Positions 11,392 to 20,426 of a stretch of 64,000 bases of DNA are shown piece by piece (position 1 is the first letter of the stretch; every line of letters starts with the position of its first letter). Source of the DNA: Corynebacterium crudilactis (GTDB taxonomy: Bacteria; Actinomycetota; Actinomycetes; Mycobacteriales; Mycobacteriaceae); NCBI RefSeq assembly GCF_001643015.1, contig NZ_CP015622.1, positions 1-64,000 on the forward strand, read 5' to 3'. The translations under genes and the position numbers were made by a program. The notes beneath the pieces are model-generated. The model had not been told where the DNA came from. It saw nothing but the letters and a program-made list of their open reading frames with translations, and searched no databases.

Positions 11392-11410
11392 TGGTATCGC
11401 TTTGATACCA
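11392..11410. promoter_or_regulatory. Palindromic operator TGGTATC-N5-GATACCA
   Basis: Arms at 11392-11398 and 11404-11410 are perfect. The palindrome covers the -10 of the antitoxin gene and lies 75 bases upstream of gyrA, so the antitoxin could influence both directions. Confidence 0.6.
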
Positions 11411-11484
11411 GATTTGGGGCGGGTAAGGCGTTAAAACGGGCTGTGGACTAAAATCGTTAAGGTTGGCACGAAGAAAGGTGATCA

Positions 11485-14037
11485 GTGAGCGACGAGAATA
11501 CCGGACAATTTGACCGCGTTAATCCTATTGATATCAATGAGGAAATGCAGTCGAGCTACATCGACTATGCGATGTCAGTCATCGTCGGCCGCGCCCTCCC
11601 AGAGGTGCGCGATGGCCTGAAGCCTGTCCACCGCCGCGTTTTGTACGCGATGTTTGACAATGGCTACCGCCCCGACCGCAGCTACGTGAAGTCTGCAAAA
11701 CCAGTTGCAGACACCATGGGTAATTTCCACCCACACGGCGATACCGCCATTTATGACACATTGGTCCGCATGGCTCAGCCATGGTCCATGCGTTATCCGC
11801 TAGTCGACGGCCAGGGTAACTTCGGTTCCCGTGGCAATGACGGCCCTGCAGCAATGCGTTACACCGAGTGCCGCATGACTCCACTGGCCATGGAGATGGT
11901 GCGCGATATCCGCGAAAACACCGTCAACTTCTCGCCGAACTACGACGGCAAGACCCTCGAGCCTGATGTCATGCCTTCCCGCGTGCCAAACCTGTTGATG
12001 AACGGCTCCGGCGGCATTGCAGTCGGCATGGCCACCAATATCCCTCCGCACAACCTCAACGAGCTTGCTGACGCCATCTTCTGGCTTCTGGAACACCCAG
12101 ATGCTGAAGAGGCTGAGGCGCTCGAAGCGTGCATGAGCTTTGTGAAGGGACCAGACTTCCCAACTGCTGGTCTCATCATCGGCGACAAGGGCATCCACGA
12201 TGCCTACACCACCGGACGCGGCTCCATCCGCATGCGCGGCGTCACCTCCATTGAGGAGGAAGGCAACCGCACCATCATCGTTATCACTGAGCTGCCATAT
12301 CAGGTTAACCCAGATAACTTGGTGTCCAATATTGCTGAGCAGGTCCGCGACGGCAAGCTCGTTGGCATCTCCAAGATTGATGATGAATCCTCCGACCGCG
12401 TTGGTATGCGCATTGTTGTCACCCTGAAGCGTGACGCAGTTGCTCGCGTGGTGCTGAACAACCTGTTCAAGCATTCCCAGCTGCAAACCAACTTTGGTGC
12501 GAATATGCTCTCCATCGTTGATGGCGTGCCACGTACCCTTCGCCTGGATCAGATGCTGCGCTACTACACGGCTCACCAGATCGAAGTTATTGTCCGCCGT
12601 ACCCAGTACCGTTTGGACAAGGCAGAAGAGCGTGCGCACCTCCTCCGCGGCCTAGTTAAGGCCTTGGACATGCTCGATGAGGTCATTGCCCTTATTCGTC
12701 GCAGCCCAACTCCAGATGAAGCCCGCACCGGCCTGATGTCACTTCTCGACGTCGATGAAGCTCAGGCTGACGCAATCCTGGCAATGCAGCTGCGTCGCCT
12801 GGCTGCGCTGGAACGTCAAAAGATCATTGATGAACTTGCAGAAATCGAAGTTGAAATCGCAGATCTGAAGGATATTCTGGCAAGCCCAGATCGTCAGCGC
12901 ACCATCGTTCGTGATGAGCTCACTGAGATTGTGGACAAGTATGGCGATGAGCGTCGTTCACAGATCATTGCCGCTACCGGCGATGTTTCTGAAGAAGACC
13001 TCATTGCTCGTGAAAATGTTGTCATCACCATCACCTCTACCGGTTACGCCAAGCGCACCAAGGTGGATGCATACAAATCACAAAAGCGTGGTGGCAAGGG
13101 TGTTCGTGGTGCAGAGCTCAAGCAGGACGATATCGTTCGTCACTTCTTCGTCAGCTCCACCCATGACTGGATCCTGTTCTTCACCAACTATGGTCGCGTT
13201 TACCGACTCAAGGCATATGAGCTTCCAGAGACATCCCGCACTGCACGTGGCCAACACGTAGCTAACCTGTTGGAATTCCAGCCTGGCGAACAAATCGCCC
13301 AGGTCATCCAGCTGGAAAGCTACAATGATGCACCATACTTGGTGCTCGCAACCGCTCATGGTCGTGTGAAGAAGTCTCGTCTGCTGGATTATGAATCAGC
13401 ACGTTCCGGTGGCCTCATCGCGATTAACCTGAACGAAGACGATCGCCTCATCGGTGCCGCACTGTGTGGCGAAGAAGACGATCTACTGTTGGTCTCTGAA
13501 TTCGGACAATCCATCCGCTTTACTGCTGATGATGAGCAGCTTCGCCCCATGGGCCGTGCAACCGCCGGTGTTAAGGGTATGCGCTTCCGCGACAACGACC
13601 AGCTGCTGTCCATGTCAGTGGTCCGTGATGGCGAATTCCTCCTCGTGGCGACCTCTGGTGGCTACGGCAAGCGCACCCCACTTGAGGATTACTCCACCCA
13701 GGGCCGTGGCGGTCTTGGCGTGGTGACCTTCAAGTACACCCCGAAGCGTGGACGCCTCGTGAGCGCCATCTCCGTTGAGGAGGATGACGAGATCTTCGCC
13801 ATCACCTCTGCTGGTGGCGTTGTCCGCACCGAAGTGAAGCAGATCCGCCCATCATCTCGCGCGACAATGGGCGTTCGTTTGGTCAACTTGGAAGAAGGCG
13901 TGGAATTGCTCGCCATCGACAAGAATGTTGAAGACCAAGGCGAAGCATCTGCAGAAGCAGTGGCAAAGGGTGCAGTCGAAGGCCCAGCAAACAAGGCATC
14001 TGAAGCAACCAACGCCGAAGAAAACGGCGAGGAGTAA
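11485..14037 (+). CDS. gyrA: DNA gyrase subunit A
   Basis: This is the breakage-reunion subunit of gyrase. It has 850 residues and a GTG start behind AAAGGTGAT. The catalytic tyrosine is Y126 in AMRYTECRM. The quinolone-resistance region reads HPHGDTAIYDTLVRM, with Thr87 at the place of E. coli Ser83 and an unchanged Asp at the E. coli 87 position. The C-terminal six-bladed propeller contains the GyrA box QKRGGKG near residue 532 and repeated RG-type blades. The tail is Ala/Glu rich. A small membrane protein gene follows after three bases in the same operon. Confidence 0.97.
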   Translation: MSDENTGQFDRVNPIDINEEMQSSYIDYAMSVIVGRALPEVRDGLKPVHRRVLYAMFDNGYRPDRSYVKSAKPVADTMGNFHPHGDTAIYDTLVRMAQPWSMRYPLVDGQGNFGSRGNDGPAAMRYTECRMTPLAMEMVRDIRENTVNFSPNYDGKTLEPDVMPSRVPNLLMNGSGGIAVGMATNIPPHNLNELADAIFWLLEHPDAEEAEALEACMSFVKGPDFPTAGLIIGDKGIHDAYTTGRGSIRMRGVTSIEEEGNRTIIVITELPYQVNPDNLVSNIAEQVRDGKLVGISKIDDESSDRVGMRIVVTLKRDAVARVVLNNLFKHSQLQTNFGANMLSIVDGVPRTLRLDQMLRYYTAHQIEVIVRRTQYRLDKAEERAHLLRGLVKALDMLDEVIALIRRSPTPDEARTGLMSLLDVDEAQADAILAMQLRRLAALERQKIIDELAEIEVEIADLKDILASPDRQRTIVRDELTEIVDKYGDERRSQIIAATGDVSEEDLIARENVVITITSTGYAKRTKVDAYKSQKRGGKGVRGAELKQDDIVRHFFVSSTHDWILFFTNYGRVYRLKAYELPETSRTARGQHVANLLEFQPGEQIAQVIQLESYNDAPYLVLATAHGRVKKSRLLDYESARSGGLIAINLNEDDRLIGAALCGEEDDLLLVSEFGQSIRFTADDEQLRPMGRATAGVKGMRFRDNDQLLSMSVVRDGEFLLVATSGGYGKRTPLEDYSTQGRGGLGVVTFKYTPKRGRLVSAISVEEDDEIFAITSAGGVVRTEVKQIRPSSRATMGVRLVNLEEGVELLAIDKNVEDQGEASAEAVAKGAVEGPANKASEATNAEENGEE

Positions 14038-14040
14038 TCC

Positions 14041-14385
14041 ATGGCATCCCGAGAAGTATCCATCACCCGAATCTCACCGCTAGCAACTTTTAGAGTTGCA
14101 CTAGCAATGTCCATCATTGGACTCGTGGCGTGGATCATCTGCGTGACCGTCCTCTACTTTGGACTTAGTGCAGCTGGCGTCTGGCAGAACTTCAATGACG
14201 TTATCGGCGGTGTTGGAGCAGAACAATCCATCACCTTCGGCCTCGTTTTAAGTATTTCCGCACTTCTGGGAGCTATCGGAGCGATTACCGTCGCTGTGCT
14301 TGCACCATTGTGTGCAATTATCTACAACGCGATAGTTGACCTCTTCGGTGGATTAAAGATTCAGCTTCAAGAAGAAGTTGATTAA
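14041..14385 (+). CDS. DUF3566 transmembrane protein
   Basis: The protein has 114 residues, with two hydrophobic segments near 18-48 and 70-100 and the N-terminal motif SITRISPLATFRVALAMS typical of DUF3566. DUF3566 genes sit directly downstream of gyrA throughout actinobacteria; no function is established. ATG 14041 follows GAGGAG inside the gyrA stop region, so expression is coupled to gyrA. A strong terminator follows. Confidence 0.85.
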   Translation: MASREVSITRISPLATFRVALAMSIIGLVAWIICVTVLYFGLSAAGVWQNFNDVIGGVGAEQSITFGLVLSISALLGAIGAITVAVLAPLCAIIYNAIVDLFGGLKIQLQEEVD

Positions 14386-14397
14386 CCTTTAAAACAC

Positions 14398-14448
14398 ATC
14401 CCCTGGCCAGTTGCTAAACATAGCTTCTGGCCAGGGGATTTGTTGTAT
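14398..14448 (+). terminator. Terminator of the gyrA operon
   Basis: ATCCCCTGGCCAG (14398-14410) pairs perfectly with CTGGCCAGGGGAT (14427-14439), followed by a T-rich tail. Confidence 0.85.
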
Positions 14449-14486
14449 TGTTAACTTATGGGTAGAGTCTTATCTCGTTCCTAGAG

Positions 14487-14563
14487 GGGCCTATAGCTCA
14501 GTTGGTTAGAGCGCATCGCTGATAACGATGAGGTCGCAAGTTCGATTCTTGCTAGGCCCACCA
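14487..14563 (+). tRNA. tRNA-Ile (GAT), copy 1
   Basis: The acceptor GGGCCTA pairs with TAGGCCC, the anticodon GAT is at 14521-14523, the T-arm is normal and CCA is encoded. It is identical to the copy at 20148. Confidence 0.95.
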
Positions 14564-14575
14564 GGAGCAAAAAAT

Positions 14576-14648
14576 GGGGCATTAGCTCAGTTGGTAGAGC
14601 ACCTGCTTTGCAAGCAGGATGTCAGGAGTTCGATTCTCCTATGCTCCA
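14576..14648 (+). tRNA. tRNA-Ala (TGC), copy 1
   Basis: The acceptor GGGGCAT pairs with ATGCTCC and the anticodon TGC is at 14609-14611. CCA is not encoded. It lies 12 bases downstream of tRNA-Ile and is cotranscribed with it. Confidence 0.95.
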
Positions 14649-14653
14649 CAGTT

Positions 14654-14687
14654 TCCCGGTTCACACAAGGTGTGAACCGGGATTTTT
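14654..14687 (+). terminator. Terminator of the first tRNA-Ile/Ala unit
   Basis: TCCCGGTTCACAC (14654-14666) pairs with GTGTGAACCGGGA (14670-14682), followed by TTTTT. Confidence 0.9.
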
Positions 14688-15355
14688 GTTTCCCCAGATG
14701 GAAGGTGCTGGAAGTGGACGCTATGGGTGGGCGTCGAAAAACAAAGGGGTAAGGGGGGATGTGTGCATGATTGTCCGACTACGGGACTAGTGCACTGATG
14801 CGTTTGAATTCTATAGATATTATTCCACCCAATAGTTCGCTCTTATTGGAAAATGTTGGAGAAATCTGCAGAAATAATCCGCTCGATGCACTCCATCATG
14901 CGGATTAATGGAGTAGGAATAGCCGTGGGGCTGGGGTGACTTGTGGGAAGTTGATTTTAACCCGGACATTCTAATCCCTGGGAGTGGGGACCATCTTGAC
15001 AGGTGATCTCATGCAGTGGGGGTCGTTGGGTGAACTCTAATGGTGCGAATATTTATCGGGGCGAGTGGGGGATGGCTCATTTTCGTATTCCGGAAAATCT
15101 GGAGATTCCCATTACTCCGGCACTTGAGAAATGGGGTGCCCACCGCCCCCTTTTTTACCCCCTTTTCCACCCTGTTTCACACCTTCCTTTCAGTAATAAT
15201 ACCCAACCTTAAGATTCCTATACCTAAAAGGTATTTCCTATTTCCACTCCCCAGCACCATTATGTGAGTCACATTACAAAAGTTACTTGCTCTACCTTTG
15301 GTCATAGTTTTGGCTTGGGGTAAAGAGCCTGATCATCAACCAAAAGGAATATCTC
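14688..15355. other. Gene-free interval upstream of kdgT
   Basis: No convincing gene is seen in 668 bases. One copy of GCGTCGAAAA lies at 14731-14740. A 13-base palindrome, ATGTGAGTCACAT (15262-15274), lies 80 bases before kdgT and is a candidate operator. A pyrimidine-rich stretch runs at 15145-15190. Confidence 0.6.
15262..15274. promoter_or_regulatory. Palindrome ATGTGA-G-TCACAT upstream of kdgT
   Basis: The perfect 6-bp arms with a single central base differ in spacing from the GlxR consensus (N6). A regulator, possibly the neighbouring LysR protein or another, could bind here. Confidence 0.4.
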
Positions 15356-16468
15356 ATGTTGGATTCAGCTTTCCGCGCTATCGGCCGGATTCCGGGCGCA
15401 CTAATGGTGGTGCCCCTCTTCCTAGGTGCGATCGTTAATACCTTCGCCCCAGATATTCTCGATATCGGCAGCTTCACCACAGCACTGTTCCGCGATGGAA
15501 CTGCCGTCCTGATTGGGCTTTTCTTTCTTGCAGTGGGGTCACAGATTAGCTTGAAGACCGCAGCTCCCTCCCTCGAAAAGGGAGCGGTGCTTCTTGTTGC
15601 TAAGTTCGGAATTGCGGCTGCTGTTGGCCTGTCCGTAGCATTCTTTGCTCCAGGGGGAGTGCTGTGGGGATTATTACCACTGGCAATTATCGCGGCGATG
15701 TCCAACTCGAATGGTTCCCTCTACAGTGCTTTGATGCAGCAGTTTGGTTCAAAGACCGATAAAGGCGCTATTTCGGTATTGTCCATCAATGATGGCCCCT
15801 TCCTCACAATGATTGCCTTGGGTGTAGCGGGATTTGCCCAATTCCCACTGGATGCCCTACTTGCCGCAATTTTCCCTATGATCCTGGGATTTGTGCTCGG
15901 CAACTTGTCGCCTTTAGCACGTAATTTCCTGGCTCCCGGCCAGAGTTTGATCATCCCGTTTGTTGCGTTCGCCATCGGCGCAAGCATCGATTTCAGTGTC
16001 TTGCTTGCCTCCGGCATGGTCGGCATCCTGCTCGGCCTAATGACGGTTATTCTCTCCGGCGGAGCTGCGATCGGAGCTGTGTACCTATGGCACATGGTCC
16101 GCAAGACTCCTCGCCCTGCACGAAACGTCGTGTCCGGTGTCGCTGAAAGTGCTGTGGCTGGAAATGCGATCGCCACCCCAGCAGCTCTGGCTGCGATTGA
16201 TCCTTCCTTTGCTGCTATTCAAGGTGAAGCTACTGCGCAGATTGCTACTGCAGTGGTAGTGACTGCTTTCATTGCTCCTTTCCTCGTTGCCTTTGTCTCC
16301 CGCTTGCAGACTAAGCGCGGAATCACTGCGGAGGCTGAAGATGCTTACTTTGACGCCAAGGGAAGCTCTCAAGTCTTGCTAGATACCTCTGACAGCACTG
16401 GTCAGCCTGTTTCTCCTGTACTGCTGGAAAACGAACATAAGCTATCAACAACAGATAGTCTCCGATAG
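15356..16468 (+). CDS. kdgT: 2-keto-3-deoxygluconate permease family protein
   Basis: The protein has 370 residues and about ten hydrophobic segments across residues 10-320. The pattern MSNSNGSLYSALMQQFG near 120 and FAIGASIDFSVLLASGM near 210 match the KdgT family, proton symporters for 2-keto-3-deoxygluconate. The C-terminal 50 residues are soluble. The start ATG 15356 has AAAAGGAA upstream. No other deoxygluconate genes (kdgK, kdgA) are seen nearby, so the true substrate could be a related sugar acid. The convergent LysR gene is the natural candidate regulator. The gene lies between duplicated tRNA units, in a block that looks acquired. Confidence 0.75.
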   Translation: MLDSAFRAIGRIPGALMVVPLFLGAIVNTFAPDILDIGSFTTALFRDGTAVLIGLFFLAVGSQISLKTAAPSLEKGAVLLVAKFGIAAAVGLSVAFFAPGGVLWGLLPLAIIAAMSNSNGSLYSALMQQFGSKTDKGAISVLSINDGPFLTMIALGVAGFAQFPLDALLAAIFPMILGFVLGNLSPLARNFLAPGQSLIIPFVAFAIGASIDFSVLLASGMVGILLGLMTVILSGGAAIGAVYLWHMVRKTPRPARNVVSGVAESAVAGNAIATPAALAAIDPSFAAIQGEATAQIATAVVVTAFIAPFLVAFVSRLQTKRGITAEAEDAYFDAKGSSQVLLDTSDSTGQPVSPVLLENEHKLSTTDSLR

Positions 16469-16489
16469 TTACACGTGAGACCACCGGAA

Positions 16490-17434
16490 TTAATGCTGCC
16501 GTCCCTCAGGGGAGGCAGCATTTTCCGATGTCTGTTTCTTTCCTCCACGAGACTGCTCCGCTGCTGCTGCCAGCAGGGGTTTGATCCGGTGCAATATAGG
16601 TGAGGAATTTCCCTTCAGCCACGCCATGGAAAGTCCGATGATTGGCCCATTCATGATCTCCAACATCTGCAAGTTGCCCATCGGCTGTGGGATAGATCCC
16701 CTCGGTACGAGGGCCACGCCGATTCCTGCGGATACCAATGCTAGAACGGTTGAGGTTTCTGGTGCGTGTTGGGCAACGCGGAGATCAAACCCAGCTTGAT
16801 GAGCGGCTGTCCGGATGATCTCCTCCGCTGCAGAGCCTTCCTGAAAAGCAACGATGGAGTAGTCTGCGAGTGCCACAAAAGGTATGGGTCCCTCTCGCTC
16901 TAACAAAGGATGGCCAGGGCTCACCGCGAGAGCAAAGTCATCCACTCCGAAACTCTCTAGCTCCATCTCAGGAGAAGATACTGGGGGACGGAGCACTGCA
17001 GCATCAATTTTCCGTTCCAGGAGAAGTCGTTCCAGCTCTGGAGTTAGTTTCTCGCCGCTTACCCTGACTTCGATATTCGGCAGTTTCGTCTTGATTTCCT
17101 TTAAAAGTTGCGGCATCAGCTGAAATGTTGCAGTTCCCACAAAACCCAGTCGTAGAACTCCTGCCGAACCTTCCCCTATTGCACGGACATCGCGCTCGAG
17201 GTCTTCTAACTCATTGAGTAGTGCCGGGATTCTTTCTGCCAAGAAGCTCCCCGCTGGGGTGAGAGTCACGCCTTGACTCGATCGCTCGAAAAGAGCGGCC
17301 CCGATACGATTTTCCAGCATTTTGATCTGTCGCGAGAGCGGGGGCTGGGAGATCCCGAGGTCTTCTGCAGCACGACTAAAATTCCTGGCCTGCGCGACTG
17401 CTAAAAAATACCGGAGGTGTCGTGAATCAATCAC
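16490..17434 (-). CDS. LysR-family transcriptional regulator
   Basis: The protein has 314 residues. The N-terminal helix-turn-helix (about 1-60, including FSRAAEDLGISQPPLSRQIKMLENRIG) is classical LysR, followed by a periplasmic-binding-like effector domain (about 90-290). The C-terminus is polar and Lys/Ser rich. It is convergent with kdgT (21-bp gap), whereas LysR genes are more often divergent from their targets. It may act on the ATGTGAGTCACAT palindrome ahead of kdgT or on the interval at 17435-17801. The effector is unknown; the weakly related CatR/BenM group binds aromatic acids. Confidence 0.8.
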   Translation of the reverse strand: MIDSRHLRYFLAVAQARNFSRAAEDLGISQPPLSRQIKMLENRIGAALFERSSQGVTLTPAGSFLAERIPALLNELEDLERDVRAIGEGSAGVLRLGFVGTATFQLMPQLLKEIKTKLPNIEVRVSGEKLTPELERLLLERKIDAAVLRPPVSSPEMELESFGVDDFALAVSPGHPLLEREGPIPFVALADYSIVAFQEGSAAEEIIRTAAHQAGFDLRVAQHAPETSTVLALVSAGIGVALVPRGSIPQPMGNLQMLEIMNGPIIGLSMAWLKGNSSPILHRIKPLLAAAAEQSRGGKKQTSENAASPEGRQH

Positions 17435-17801
17435 TGATTATTTCCTCTCTGCAGTCCATCTGTGCTGATACGGGGACATGACGTTTATAATCTACCAAGA
17501 GGCTCATGAACTACTTACTTCGAAGATTAAGCGGATTATGGTCTCCTCGATTTTCAGACTGAAGTGTTGCAAACTCCCGCTGGTCTAAGGAAAGTCGATT
17601 GCTTGAGGTTGTTGCTTTTTTGGGTGCAGGAGCAATGGAGTAGACCCCGAAAGCAAATTTATAAGGGTGGAGCTAAATTACGGGGGACAATACTCAGGCA
17701 CACCCAATGTATGAACTCTAAGTAACCAACCGAGCGGTGGTTCTCTGAGCACGGTAAACACATAGCTGTCTAAAAATATCACCTTTAATAAGGGAGAAGC
17801 T
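17435..17801. other. Divergent intergenic region between lysR and the nucleotidase gene
   Basis: No gene is seen in 367 bases. It must hold promoters for both flanking genes. An imperfect inverted repeat, AACCAACC-GAGC-GGTGGTT (about 17724-17742), lies 60 bases upstream of the nucleotidase start. AAGGGAGAAG at 17789 is the likely ribosome-binding site. Confidence 0.5.
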
Positions 17802-19784
17802 ATGCCTATTTCTAAGATTCGAATCGTCATTGCGGCCAGCGCCGTGGTGTCTTCAGCGATAGCCGGAGTATCTATTGCTCAAGCGCAGGAAGAGCTTGCG
17901 CAATTCAATATCACTAATATCACTGATTACCACGGATACATTTCCGCAACCAAGGCACATCCTGGTGCAGCGATGCTCAAATGTGCAGTGGACAATGCTG
18001 CGGATGGATTGCCTCAAGCATTTGTGTCATCCGGAGACAATATCGGCGGAAGCCCATTTGCCTCGTCCATCCTTGATGATGAACCTACTTTGGATGTATT
18101 AAATCAGATGGGGCTTGATTTCTCTGCGGTGGGAAACCACGAATTCGATAAAGGCTACGCAGATCTCACTGGCCGTGTCGCAGATCTTGCCAATTTTGAG
18201 TACTTGGGTGCCAACGTTGAGGGTGGAAATCCAGGTTTAGCTCCTTATGGCATCACTGAACTCGATGGAGTGAAAGTAGCATTCGTGGGCACCGTATCCC
18301 AAGAAACTCCCATGCTGGTCAACTCAGAAGGTATTGAGGGAATCACTTTTTCGGACCCAGTAGCAATGACCAACCGTGTAGCAGATCAGCTCGTGGAAAG
18401 CGGCGAGGCTGATGTTGTGGTTGCGCTTTTCCATGAAGGAATTTCCGGCACTGAGCAATGGTCTGAAAATATTGACGCTATTTTTGCTGGACACACCCAC
18501 CAAGTGCGAAATCTGGGTACCGATCAAGGGCCACTGATTATGCAGGCGGGTAATTACGGACATGCACTTGCTGACGTCGACTTCAGCTACAACCGTTCCA
18601 CTGATGAACTCATTGTGAACGATGCTCGCATACTCGGCGTAGAAGAGATCAACGCATGTGGAACCCCTGATTCAGCAATCTCGAAGATTGTCGCTCAGGC
18701 TGAAATTGATGCGGGTGAAGCAGGTAAAGAAGTTGTTGCCACCATTGAAGATGATTTCCTTCGTGCACTCGACGAAGGGGCAGAATCTGGATCCAATTAT
18801 GGTGCAGAATCTCAGTTGGTCAACATGATTGCAAACGCTGTGCGCTGGTCCATGACAACAAATACTGCAACCACCGCAGATATTGGACTAATGAATGCTG
18901 GTGGCTTGCGTGCGGACTTGTTCGCCGGCGAGGTTACATATGCGGAGGCTTTTGAAATTCAACCATTTGCTGGTGAAGATTCCTTTGTCACATTGAAAGG
19001 CGCTGATTTTAAAGACGTCTTAGAACAGCAATGGAAAGAAAATTCTGCACGACCAGTAGCTGCCCTGGGCGTATCTGACAACGTTTCCTACACCTATGAC
19101 ATCAATCGCCCCATTGGTGATCGCATTACCTCCGTATCTATCGATGGTGCACCACTAGATCCAGCGCGTGACTATGTCGTTGCTGCATCTGTTTACCTCT
19201 TGTCTGGCAATGAGGGAATGGAAGCCCTCACTCGAGGCACTGCTCCTGCACAGACCGGTATCGTGGATGTGCAATCCACCATCGGTTACCTTGCTAACAA
19301 TTATGTCGTGCCACGTTATGGTCAAGCTCAGATTTCCGTCACTCCATCCAGTGAATTTAACGCTGGCGAAACCATCACTCTTGACCTGGCCGGTCTCCGC
19401 TACACCCAAAGCGATACTGCCACGGAAGTTACCGTCAGCCTTGGCGATGTCATTGTGTCCGCTCCAATTGAACCAACACTTGGGGCTGCCGGCTTTGGTG
19501 AAGCTGGTACCGCAACAGTGAATGTTGAGATTCCAGCAGACCTTTCCGGTGCTCAAGAGCTAGTAATAACTACAGATGCTGGAACCCATATTTCCATGCC
19601 AGTCAGTGTTGTGGGTGCGCAGCAGCCACAGCCACAACCTCAGCCTGCAGGTTCTTCAATCCTTGGAACCGGCTTACTTAGCGGAATTCTAGGAATTTTT
19701 GCTGGCATCTTTGGTGCGATTGGTGTTGTTAACTGGATTGATCCAACTTTCATCCAGCACATCCAACAGCGATTCTTTGCTTAA
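17802..19784 (+). CDS. Secreted 5'-nucleotidase / UshA-like phosphoesterase
   Basis: The protein has 660 residues. A signal peptide (about 1-28, cleaved near AQA-QEE) precedes a calcineurin-like metallophosphatase domain with DYHG near 42, SSGDNIGG near 78, GNHEFDKG near 109 and AGHTHQ near 228. A 5'-nucleotidase C-terminal domain with MNAGGLRADL follows. The last 60 residues have a PQ-rich linker and a hydrophobic segment (GLLSGILGIFAGIFGAIGVV), so the enzyme is probably anchored to the membrane or mycomembrane; no LPXTG is present. It should release phosphate and nucleosides from extracellular nucleotides or UDP-sugars. A C. glutamicum ushA exists elsewhere on that chromosome, so this may be an extra paralogue. 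Confidence 0.85.
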   Translation: MPISKIRIVIAASAVVSSAIAGVSIAQAQEELAQFNITNITDYHGYISATKAHPGAAMLKCAVDNAADGLPQAFVSSGDNIGGSPFASSILDDEPTLDVLNQMGLDFSAVGNHEFDKGYADLTGRVADLANFEYLGANVEGGNPGLAPYGITELDGVKVAFVGTVSQETPMLVNSEGIEGITFSDPVAMTNRVADQLVESGEADVVVALFHEGISGTEQWSENIDAIFAGHTHQVRNLGTDQGPLIMQAGNYGHALADVDFSYNRSTDELIVNDARILGVEEINACGTPDSAISKIVAQAEIDAGEAGKEVVATIEDDFLRALDEGAESGSNYGAESQLVNMIANAVRWSMTTNTATTADIGLMNAGGLRADLFAGEVTYAEAFEIQPFAGEDSFVTLKGADFKDVLEQQWKENSARPVAALGVSDNVSYTYDINRPIGDRITSVSIDGAPLDPARDYVVAASVYLLSGNEGMEALTRGTAPAQTGIVDVQSTIGYLANNYVVPRYGQAQISVTPSSEFNAGETITLDLAGLRYTQSDTATEVTVSLGDVIVSAPIEPTLGAAGFGEAGTATVNVEIPADLSGAQELVITTDAGTHISMPVSVVGAQQPQPQPQPAGSSILGTGLLSGILGIFAGIFGAIGVVNWIDPTFIQHIQQRFFA

Positions 19785-19893
19785 ATAACGGTAAATAAGT
19801 AGGAAAAGCATGCGTCTACCTGCAGATTTCTTTAGAAGTGTGCTTAGGATGTAGAATTTAAAGAGCAAGTTTTTACAGCTTGTTCTTTAGTTT

Positions 19894-19966
19894 GGGGCAT
19901 TAGCTCAGTTGGTAGAGCACCTGCTTTGCAAGCAGGATGTCAGGAGTTCGATTCTCCTATGCTCCA
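19894..19966 (+). tRNA. tRNA-Ala (TGC), copy 2
   Basis: It is identical in sequence to copy 1, stands without a partner tRNA-Ile, and is followed by the same terminator family. Confidence 0.95.
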
Positions 19967-19971
19967 CAGTT

Positions 19972-20005
19972 TCCCGGTTCACACCTTGTGTGAGCCGGGA
20001 TTTTT
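19972..20005 (+). terminator. Terminator of tRNA-Ala copy 2
   Basis: TCCCGGTTCACAC pairs with GTGTGAGCCGGGA across a CTT loop, followed by TTTTT. It is identical to the terminator after copy 3. Confidence 0.9.
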
Positions 20006-20147
20006 GTTTTAACAGGCGTTTAGGGGCAACGGTTCAAGTTGCTGGGTGGAGGGAAGTGGTCTTAACCCAATTTGCCCGATTACCCGTTTAAGCTCGCGAT
20101 TTGGTAGTTGCAGCTCTAGTCGGTAGAGTTTGGACTTGTTCCTAAAG

Positions 20148-20224
20148 GGGCCTATAGCTCAGTTGGTTAGAGCGCATCGCTGATAACGATGAGGTCGCAA
20201 GTTCGATTCTTGCTAGGCCCACCA
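20148..20224 (+). tRNA. tRNA-Ile (GAT), copy 2
   Basis: It is identical to copy 1, including encoded CCA. The upstream bases (GGTAGAGT...GTTCCTA) also resemble those before copy 1, so the promoter was copied too. Confidence 0.95.
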
Positions 20225-20236
20225 GGAACAAAAAAT

Positions 20237-20309
20237 GGGGCATTAGCTCAGTTGGTAGAGCACCTGCTTTGCAAGCAGGATGTCAGGAGTTCGATTCTCC
20301 TATGCTCCA
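20237..20309 (+). tRNA. tRNA-Ala (TGC), copy 3
   Basis: It is identical to copies 1 and 2 and lies 12 bases after tRNA-Ile copy 2, as in the first unit. Confidence 0.95.
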
Positions 20310-20314
20310 CAGTT

Positions 20315-20348
20315 TCCCGGTTCACACCTTGTGTGAGCCGGGATTTTT
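20315..20348 (+). terminator. Terminator of the second tRNA-Ile/Ala unit
   Basis: It has the same hairpin as after copy 2 and ends in TTTTT (20344-20348). Confidence 0.9.
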
Positions 20349-20426
20349 GTTTATCTATGTCCTTTAAATAAGGGGTTAAGGGACAAAGGGCGTGCTTTTC
20401 CCTGGTCGATCCCGTTTCCTCTATTT

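Noticed and set aside
11800..12639. 279-codon minus-strand ORF inside gyrA
   Set aside because: It is antisense to the conserved gyrA core and its product has no family resemblance.
15003..15267. Short overlapping ORFs in the interval before kdgT
   Set aside because: The composition is Pro/Phe-rich from a pyrimidine tract; no start signals or homology.
16467..16482. parS-like sequence around CACGTGA
   Set aside because: AGTTACACGTGAGACC matches only about 12 of 16 bases of TGTTTCACGTGAAACA and breaks its symmetry.
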